Positions 58,263-64,000 of a stretch of DNA of 64,000 bases are shown one piece after another. A program made the position numbers and the translations under genes. Origin of the DNA: TMED14 sp041179465. GTDB taxonomy: Bacteria; Bacteroidota; Bacteroidia; Flavobacteriales; Schleiferiaceae. Positions within the stretch are counted from its first letter, which is position 1, and every line of letters begins with the position of its first letter. The notes under the pieces were generated by a model that was not told the DNA's origin, made no database searches, and worked only from the letters and a program-made list of their open reading frames with translations. The stretch lies in assembly GCA_041179465.1 (NCBI GenBank), contig JBEGTJ010000003.1, forward strand, positions 1 through 64,000, read 5' to 3'.

Positions 58263-61200
58263 TACGCGGTCGGAGTTAAGAGCCCGGCGCGGCGCAGCAG
58301 CGCCTCGGGCTGGGGACGGCGCCCGCGGAACGCGACGTACAAGTCCATGGGGTCGACGGTACCTCCGGCCTCGAGCAGGGCGCGGAAGCGCGGCGCGGCC
58401 TGGTCCGGAGCCTCGCGAAAGAACCCGTAGGCGTCGGCGTCGAGCACCTCGGCCCACTTGTAGCTGTAGTAGCCGGCGCTGTAGCCGCCGGCAAAAATGT
58501 GGCTGAAGCTCGGCGAAATGTAGCTGCTGTCCACGGCCGGCCACAGGTCCACCGAGGCGAAGGCCTCGCGCTCGAGCTGTTCCAGGTCGGTCGGAGCGGT
58601 GCGCGCCCCGTGCCACGCCATGTCCAGCAGTCCGAACCCAAGCTGGCGCAGCGTCGCCAAGCCCTCCAAAAAGGTCTGGCTTTGGGCCAATCGCGCGACC
58701 AGCTCGGCGGGCATGGCCTCGCCGGTGGCGTAGTGCTTGGCCCACTGGGCGAGCTCGGCGGGCTCGTAGCACCAGTTTTCCATGATTTGCGACGGAAGCT
58801 CCACAAAGTCCCAGCGCACCGACGTGCCGGTGAGGCTGGCGTAGGATCCGCGCCCCAGCATGCCGTGCAGCCCGTGCCCGAACTCGTGAAACAGCGTCAG
58901 CACTTCGTTAAAGGTCAGCAGGGCAGGGGCCTCGGCGGTCGGCTTGCTGAAGTTGCCCACGAGGCTCACTACGGGGCGCACTTCGCGTCCGCGCGCGTCG
59001 GCAAAGGCCGAGCGGTAGCTGGTCATCCAGGCTCCGGCGCGCTTGCCCTTGCGGGGGTGCCAGTCGGTCGTCAGGTGGGCGATGAATTGCCCGGCGGAAT
59101 CCCACACTTCCCACGCTTGGGCGTCGGGGTGGTAGGTCGGGTTGTGGGGCGCGGGCTTTACCTCGAGTCCGTACAGCCGGCGCGCCACGTCAAAGGCCCA
59201 GGCCTCGACCTTGGGCAGCGCGAAGTAGGGCTTGGTCACCGCGTCGTCAAAGTCGAGCACCGCCAACTTGTAGCGCTCGGTAGTGAAGGCGACGTCCCAG
59301 CGCTGCAGGTCGTGAAGGCCCAGTTCGCGGGCGGCAAAGGCGCGGAGTTCAGCGGCCTCGCGCTCGGCAGCCGGACGGGCCTTGGCCCTCAGGTCGGCCA
59401 AGAACGCGTGGACCGTCTCGGGCGTGGACGCCATGCGTTCGGCCAGCACATAATCGGCGTGGCTCGCAAATCCGAGCAGCTGCGCCCGTTCCAGGCGCTT
59501 AGCCGCGAGGTTCAGCACCCGAAGCCGGTTGTCGCGTTCGTCGCCGCGGGCGCCGCGTTGGGCGTAGGCGCGCCACAGCTGCTCGCGCAGGCCGCGGTCT
59601 TCGGCATAGGTCATGAAGGCCAGGTAGTTGGGCGCGTCGAGCGTCGCGGCGTACCCGCCGTCCAGGCCGTGCTGCTTGGCGGCTTCGGCGGCCTGTTCGA
59701 GGGCCCAGTCGGGCAGTCCGGCGGGCGCGTCGGCCAGCGGCAGGTGCCAGGTTTCGGTGTCTTTGAGCAGGTGGTCGCTGAAGGTCAGCGCTTCGGTACC
59801 CAGTTCCTGGTCGAGCGCGAGCAGCTTGGCCTTGGCGGCGGAATCCAACCGCGCGCCGTGCCGTTCAAACGCCTTAAGCGTTTTTTCGTGCAGCATGCGG
59901 TCTTCGACCGAGGCGTCGCTCGGGAGCACTACCGCCGACACGCGCGCAAAAAGCGCTTCATTGGTGAGCGTGGCGTTGCTCAGCGCAGCCAGCTTGGGCT
60001 GCACGTCGCGGGCCAGTTCCTGGAGCTCGGGCGTCGACGCCGCGCTCAGGGCGTTGAAGAGCAGCGTGGTTTCGGCGTCGAGGTCGTAGGTCATGCGCTC
60101 GAGCGCTACGGTTACTCCCGCAAAAGTCGGCGGACGATTGTCGGTGGCCAGACGGTCCAGCTCCCGGTAGGCGGCCTCGAGGGCCTCGTCGATGCGCCGA
60201 CCGAGCTCGGAGGCCTCGGGGGCCGCCGTTTCGAGGGCCGAAACGTAGCCAGCCAGGTAGGCATAAGGCGGAGTGAGTTCTCCGTCGGCGCATTCGGTGG
60301 CGGCGGCCAGAATTCCCTTGGGGTCGCCGGCCAGCCACTCGGGCCAGATTTGGTCGATGAACGCGCGGCCAAAGCCCTCGGTGGCGTCGGCGGGCACCTG
60401 GCTGGGCAGGTTGTCGACGGCGAGCACGCCGAGGCTTCCGGGCGTTCCGAGGGCAACCTCGCGGCCGGTGGCCGGATCCCATCCATAAAACGGGTCGTCG
60501 CCCTTGCTCGCCCTGAGGGTGCAGGGCACCGGACCGGCGATGTCGCACGAAATGTCGCCCACAAACTCGAGGCGGTTGCCGGGCTTCAGCACGTCGGCGG
60601 CGGTAAAAAAGGAGGGTCCGCCCTCGGCGTAAAAATGGCAGGGAAGGTAGACCGTTGCCACCGCCAAGTAGGGCGCCAAGGTCGAGGTGTAGCGGCCGGG
60701 TTCGGCGTGAAACTCGCGGCGGTCAAAGCCTCCGTCGGAGGTCCGCGCGGCGTACTCCTTAGCCTCGAGCACCGTGAAGCACGGGCCCGGAGCTTCGGCC
60801 AAGAAGTCGGCGGGGGCGACCTCGGCAAACCCGCCGGCGCGCAGCATTTCGGCGGCGCCGCGACCGACCCGACCTGATCCGGTCAGCACTACTCGGGCGT
60901 CTGAGGGCCAGGAGTGCTGGGCGAGCTCGGCCTTCAGTGAGGCCACGCGGCCCAGCTGAAGCGCCGGGGTAAAGGTCCAGGATTGGCGCTGCAGGCCCCA
61001 TCCGCGCAGGGCTTCGTACACGCCCACGAGGCCGGCGTACTCGCCAAAGCCGATCAGGCGCTGTTCGTCGCGGCGCAGCAGTTCCCAGTCGATCAGGCGC
61101 ACCGGGGCGTCGAGGCAGGCGCGCAGCAGTCCGCGGTTGTAGGGTTGGCCTTTGTAGGTGTGGCTAAAGAAAAAATGCGTTCCGCCGGCGACCAGTTGGG

Positions 61201-61432
61201 CGGGCGGGACCTCCTTGACGCTTAAAATCAGCTCGGCGGCACTCAGGTCTTCGGTGAGCACGCAGCCTGCGGCGGCGTAGTCGGCGTCGGGAATCGCCCG
61301 CACGCTGCTGGGCTGCACCCAAATGCGCCAGTCGGGATGGCGGTCAAGCAGCTCGCGGCACTGCGCGGGGTTCAGCACGGCGCGCTGGTCTGAAGGTTTT
61401 TTGCCTTCGCGGAGTAAACCAAGAATTCGCAT
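58262..61432 (-). CDS. saccharopine-dehydrogenase-like / M3 oligopeptidase fusion
   Basis: The 1056-residue frame joins two enzymes. Residues 1 to about 400 match the Bacteroidetes NAD(P)-dependent lysine/saccharopine (LOR/AlaDH-type) dehydrogenase from its start (GLLREGKKPSDQRAVL) through the Rossmann motif LTGSGRVGRGAAEML near 180 to its usual last motif, AYLAGYV. From about 401 the sequence is an M3 peptidase (thimet oligopeptidase/Dcp type), with the zinc site HEFGH at 849-853 and later GGYSAGYYSYKWAEV. The peptidase lacks about its first 20 residues. The single frame has no start codon at the joint. A TACCTTTG box is four bases before the ATG. Confidence 0.88.
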   Translation of the reverse strand: MRILGLLREGKKPSDQRAVLNPAQCRELLDRHPDWRIWVQPSSVRAIPDADYAAAGCVLTEDLSAAELILSVKEVPPAQLVAGGTHFFFSHTYKGQPYNRGLLRACLDAPVRLIDWELLRRDEQRLIGFGEYAGLVGVYEALRGWGLQRQSWTFTPALQLGRVASLKAELAQHSWPSDARVVLTGSGRVGRGAAEMLRAGGFAEVAPADFLAEAPGPCFTVLEAKEYAARTSDGGFDRREFHAEPGRYTSTLAPYLAVATVYLPCHFYAEGGPSFFTAADVLKPGNRLEFVGDISCDIAGPVPCTLRASKGDDPFYGWDPATGREVALGTPGSLGVLAVDNLPSQVPADATEGFGRAFIDQIWPEWLAGDPKGILAAATECADGELTPPYAYLAGYVSALETAAPEASELGRRIDEALEAAYRELDRLATDNRPPTFAGVTVALERMTYDLDAETTLLFNALSAASTPELQELARDVQPKLAALSNATLTNEALFARVSAVVLPSDASVEDRMLHEKTLKAFERHGARLDSAAKAKLLALDQELGTEALTFSDHLLKDTETWHLPLADAPAGLPDWALEQAAEAAKQHGLDGGYAATLDAPNYLAFMTYAEDRGLREQLWRAYAQRGARGDERDNRLRVLNLAAKRLERAQLLGFASHADYVLAERMASTPETVHAFLADLRAKARPAAEREAAELRAFAARELGLHDLQRWDVAFTTERYKLAVLDFDDAVTKPYFALPKVEAWAFDVARRLYGLEVKPAPHNPTYHPDAQAWEVWDSAGQFIAHLTTDWHPRKGKRAGAWMTSYRSAFADARGREVRPVVSLVGNFSKPTAEAPALLTFNEVLTLFHEFGHGLHGMLGRGSYASLTGTSVRWDFVELPSQIMENWCYEPAELAQWAKHYATGEAMPAELVARLAQSQTFLEGLATLRQLGFGLLDMAWHGARTAPTDLEQLEREAFASVDLWPAVDSSYISPSFSHIFAGGYSAGYYSYKWAEVLDADAYGFFREAPDQAAPRFRALLEAGGTVDPMDLYVAFRGRRPQPEALLRRAGLLTPTA

Positions 61433-61436
61433 GCTT

Positions 61437-61444
61437 CAAAGGTA
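61437..61444 (-). promoter_or_regulatory. -7 promoter box (TACCTTTG) of the fusion-rsmA-mgtE unit
   Basis: The minus strand reads TACCTTTG, an exact match, then AAGC and the ATG at 61432. Confidence 0.7.
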
Positions 61445-61489
61445 GCCCCGGGCGAAGCTCGCGGCAGGGGCCGCAGCGCGCAAAAAGGC

Positions 61490-62032
61490 TTAGAGCGACG
61501 AGGTGGCGGCCTCTTCGGGCGCGGCGACCTGGGACTCAGGGTCGGCGGCGGGCTCGAAGCGGAACGGGATTCCGCGGCGCGCGCCCACGAAGCGCCGTTC
61601 GTAGTAGGCTTGTCCGACCCAATTCTCGATCAGCACGCCGCTGTGGGTGGCCGAGTGCAGCATCAAAATCTTGCCGTCTTCGAGGCCTACGCAGAGGCCG
61701 ACGTGGCCGATGCTGCCGCTTCCGCGCCCCTCAAAAAGCAAAAAATCGCCCACGCGAATGCTGTCGCGCTTCACCGGAAGGCCCCAGTTGGCGTAGGACG
61801 AACTGCTGGCGGGCATCGTGTAGCCGTAGGCGCGGAACAGGTGCTTTTGCAGCCCCGAGCAATCAAAACCGCCGGGGTTTTGCCCGCCGGCCCGGTAGCT
61901 GTGCCCCAAAACCTCCTCGTAGCGGTCGACGAGCGCCGTCCACGAAACGGTGTCGCGCGGCATTCCGTCGTTCCGCCCCCAGGCTAGGGAGGGAAGGGCT
62001 GCGCACGCGATCAGGATCCAGAGGTTTTTCAT
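61490..62032 (-). CDS. secreted NlpC/P60-family peptidase
   Basis: NlpC/P60 proteins are cysteine peptidases that cut peptide bonds in peptidoglycan. The 180-residue protein has a signal peptide (ILIACAALPSLAWG), a C40 catalytic Cys in GFDCSGLQ near residue 56, the His in GHVGLCVG near 115 and a third residue in HSATHSG. The C-terminal 20 residues are a Pro/Glu/Ala tail. It is secreted but without a lipobox. The ATG at 62032 is used; the frame extends upstream antisense to the next gene. A weak box lies 9 bases before it. Confidence 0.88.
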   Translation of the reverse strand: MKNLWILIACAALPSLAWGRNDGMPRDTVSWTALVDRYEEVLGHSYRAGGQNPGGFDCSGLQKHLFRAYGYTMPASSSSYANWGLPVKRDSIRVGDFLLFEGRGSGSIGHVGLCVGLEDGKILMLHSATHSGVLIENWVGQAYYERRFVGARRGIPFRFEPAADPESQVAAPEEAATSSL

Positions 62033-62041
62033 AAGGGGTGG

Positions 62042-62049
62042 TGAATTTA
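62042..62049 (-). promoter_or_regulatory. possible -7 box (TAAATTCA) of the NlpC/P60 gene
   Basis: The minus strand reads TAAATTCA, two mismatches to TAnnTTTG, 9 bases before the ATG at 62032. Confidence 0.3.
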
Positions 62050-62083
62050 GCACCGGGCCCCTTTTCACGCAAAGCATGTGCCG

Positions 62084-62091
62084 TAAATTCG
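62084..62091 (+). promoter_or_regulatory. -7 promoter box (TAAATTCG) of the parvulin gene
   Basis: TAAATTCG has one mismatch to TAnnTTTG and ends 7 bases before the ATG at 62099. Confidence 0.45.
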
Positions 62092-62098
62092 CCGGACT

Positions 62099-64000
62099 AT
62101 GAAAAAAGTGCTTTTGACCCTCGCCGTGGCTTCGGCCGCATTGGGCGCGGCAGCCCAAGATTTGTTCCGCGTCGGTACCAAGACGGTAACGCGCCCCGAA
62201 TTCAATTACGTGTACGGCAAAAACAAAGAAGTAGGGGCCAACATCGACCCCAAAACCGAGGCCGAGTACCTGCAGCTGTACGTTCAGTTCAAGCGCAAGG
62301 TCGCCTTCGCCGAATCGCTGGGGCGCGACACGATGCCTTCGTTTAAAGCGGAGTACGACGGCTACTACAAGCAGCTGCTGAAGCCCTACTTGACCGACAA
62401 GAGCGTCGACGCGCGCTTGGTCGACGAGGCCTTCGAGCGCATGCAGTTCGACGTGCGCGCCAGCCACATTATGGTCGACTGCGCCGAAGACGCCAGCCCG
62501 AGCGACACGGCCAAGGCCTACAAACAGATCATGGCGATCAAGGAGCGCCTGAACCGAGGAGAGACTTTTGAGAACTTGGCGGCCCTGAGCACCGACACCT
62601 ACTCGGCCTCGCGCGGAGGGGACCTCGGTTGGTTCACCGTGTTTGGCATGGTGTATCCGTTTGAAACGGCCGTGTATTCCGCTCCAGAGGGCCAAGTGGT
62701 CGGACCCGTCCGCACCCAGTTTGGCTACCACTTGATCAAGAAGACGGCCCAGCGCGCGGCCCGCAACACGATGACGGCCGCCCACATTTTAGTGCTCGAC
62801 ACCGAGTCAGACCCGAACCCAAACGCCGAGAAGCAGATTCGCGACGTGTACGCCAAGCTGCAAGCCGGCGAGCCCTTTGCCGCCGCGGCCCTGAAGTACA
62901 GCGAAGACCCCACGACCTCCAAGCAGGCCGGCCGTCTGGCGCCGTTTGGCATCAACCAAATGCTGCCCGAGTTCGAAGACGCCGCGTTCAGCTTGAGCGA
63001 AGACGGGGCCTACAGCCAGCCGGTGAAGACCAAGCTGGGGTGGCACATCGTGCAGCGCATCAACCGCACTCCGCTGCCGTCGCGCAGCGAGGCCGAGCGC
63101 CAACTGAGCCAAAAGATTCGCCGCGACGAGCGCTCCAACGCCTCAGAGCGCGCCTACCTCGAGCGCCTGAAGCGCGACTACCAGTTTGCGGCCGACGCGC
63201 GCAACTGGGAACGCCTGCAGTCCGCCCTTGAGAAGGGCAAAGGCGTGGACAAGGCCGCAAAGGCGACGCTGTTCACCTACCGCACGGCGGTGCACCCCAA
63301 CGGCCGCGAGCTGCGCGGAACCGACGCCCTTGCCACGCTCCGCAAGCCCCTCGAGACCAAGGTCGATCGGGCCACTTCGGCCAAGCGCCTGAACGAATGG
63401 GTGAAGGGCATCGTGCTCGAGGAGGCCGAGCAGCTCCTTCCCATTGAAAACGCCGAGTTCCGCTACCTGGCCCAAGAGTACCGCGAGGGCATTCTCGTGT
63501 TTGAACTCACCCGCGAGTACGTGTGGGACAAGGCCGCGACCGACACGGTGGGCCTCAAAGCCTTTTATGAGGCCAATTTGGCTAATTACCAGTGGCCCGA
63601 GCGCCTTACCGGCAGCGTGCTGAGCAGCAGCAACCTTCCGGCCCTCAAGAAGGCTGCCGACCTCGGGCGCCAAAACGTGCCCATTTCAAAGATCGACAAG
63701 GTCATCAACGCCAAAGACGAGGTGGTCAACTTCACCGACGTCGAAAAGGTGGTGTTGGGCAGCGAGGGCAAAAACGCCCTTCAGCGCATGATGGCTCAGT
63801 TTACGGGCAAAGACCGCGTCAAGGGTCCGTTTGAATCGGGCGGAACCCACTACGTCCTCATCGCCTCCGAGCGCATTCCGGCGGGCCCCAAGGCCCTGAA
63901 CGAGTGCCGCGGTCAGGTGATCGCCGACTACCAGAAGCACCTCGAAGCCTTGTGGCTGAAGGAGCTGGAGGCCCAGTTCCCGCTGCAAATGCTGGGCACG
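62099..64000 (+). CDS. periplasmic peptidylprolyl isomerase, SurA/PrsA-like (partial)
   Basis: The visible 634 codons encode a secreted PpiC-type isomerase that likely helps outer-membrane and secreted proteins fold. A signal peptide (LLTLAVASAALGAAAQ) is followed by an N-terminal chaperone region and two parvulin domains, the first starting near ASHIMVD (residue 121), the second near AAHILVLD (residue 228); both show the GGDLGWF/AGRLAPF loop and the GYHLIK/GWHIVQR strand. About 300 further residues of chaperone-like sequence follow before the right edge cuts the gene. A TAAATTCG box is 7 bases before the ATG. Confidence 0.9.
   Translation, partial: MKKVLLTLAVASAALGAAAQDLFRVGTKTVTRPEFNYVYGKNKEVGANIDPKTEAEYLQLYVQFKRKVAFAESLGRDTMPSFKAEYDGYYKQLLKPYLTDKSVDARLVDEAFERMQFDVRASHIMVDCAEDASPSDTAKAYKQIMAIKERLNRGETFENLAALSTDTYSASRGGDLGWFTVFGMVYPFETAVYSAPEGQVVGPVRTQFGYHLIKKTAQRAARNTMTAAHILVLDTESDPNPNAEKQIRDVYAKLQAGEPFAAAALKYSEDPTTSKQAGRLAPFGINQMLPEFEDAAFSLSEDGAYSQPVKTKLGWHIVQRINRTPLPSRSEAERQLSQKIRRDERSNASERAYLERLKRDYQFAADARNWERLQSALEKGKGVDKAAKATLFTYRTAVHPNGRELRGTDALATLRKPLETKVDRATSAKRLNEWVKGIVLEEAEQLLPIENAEFRYLAQEYREGILVFELTREYVWDKAATDTVGLKAFYEANLANYQWPERLTGSVLSSSNLPALKKAADLGRQNVPISKIDKVINAKDEVVNFTDVEKVVLGSEGKNALQRMMAQFTGKDRVKGPFESGGTHYVLIASERIPAGPKALNECRGQVIADYQKHLEALWLKELEAQFPLQMLGT

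Noticed and set aside
1..64000. tRNA, rRNA, CRISPR arrays, insertion sequences, prophage and toxin-antitoxin pairs
   Set aside because: I searched by eye for conserved motifs, clustered repeats and transposase or integrase-like sequences and found none; a covariance-model scan would be decisive for small RNAs.

Overview
The window is a gene-dense, high-GC stretch of a Bacteroidota chromosome, most likely a Flavobacteriales relative of the Cryomorphaceae/Schleiferiaceae type. The evidence is type IX secretion (PorQ and C-terminal sorting domains), the Bacteroidetes-type GlmU variant, PASTA protein and OlsF acyltransferase, and promoter boxes matching the phylum's TAnnTTTG -7 element. Sampled lines are about two-thirds G+C, unusual for the phylum. 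I saw no rRNA, tRNA, CRISPR array, insertion sequence or prophage, and no gene-free stretch longer than 300 bases. The longest intergenic region is about 160 bp, in front of rpmE2.

Layout. 1-3041 (minus): ferredoxin, secreted protein, serC and serA (partial; runs off the left edge). 3092-4087 (plus): LuxC-like acyl-CoA reductase. 4098-5573 (minus): surface lipoprotein. 5735-11374 (plus): L31, GlmU-like protein, Lon, PorQ, Cmk. 11381-15898 (minus): RsfS, FtsH, LUD protein, CdsA, Psd. 15988-16728 (plus): BirA. Then pyrE (minus) and a NUDIX gene (plus) with overlapping start codons, and ddl-coaD (minus). 19259-22823 (plus): PASTA protein, T9SS-exported protein, RluD-type synthase. 22851-27680 (minus): amidohydrolase lipoprotein, acyl-CoA ligase and a low-GC T9SS-exported protein. 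27732-29957 (plus): purL. 29947-35968 (minus): recG, DedA protein, pheT and a low-GC FkbM methyltransferase. 36001-41108: sugar-phosphate transferase (plus), double glycosyltransferase (minus), 78-residue acidic protein and MATE exporter (plus). 41131-50455 (minus): fbp, mfd, ABC ATPase and permease, Ppx, an NtrC-like regulator and a TSUP permease. 50511-54058 (plus): GNAT, aspartokinase, OlsF. 54043-62032 (minus): NlpC/P60 protein, a lysine-dehydrogenase/M3-peptidase fusion, rsmA, mgtE, a 2-hydroxyacid dehydrogenase, a YwqK-like protein with a clear terminator, and a beta-barrel protein. 62099-64000 (plus): a parvulin isomerase that runs off the right edge.

The content is mostly core metabolism and envelope building: serine and aspartate-family amino acids, phospholipid and ornithine-lipid synthesis, lipid- and sugar-linked surface polymers, T9SS export, periplasmic folding and peptidoglycan. 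Neighbouring genes often overlap by 1-35 bases.

The most interesting signals are: (1) a -7 box placed 3-5 bases before the start codon at 16 of 28 box/start pairs, pointing to leaderless mRNAs; (2) several divergent pairs whose two boxes are only 4-14 bp apart; (3) an in-frame fusion of a saccharopine-dehydrogenase-like enzyme to an M3 peptidase; (4) a fusion of two glycosyltransferases; (5) an Mfd frame with no canonical start codon ahead of its conserved N-terminus, in frame with the fbp stop; and (6) two low-GC accessory genes placed neatly at the 3' ends of core genes. No clearly undescribed multi-gene system was identified.
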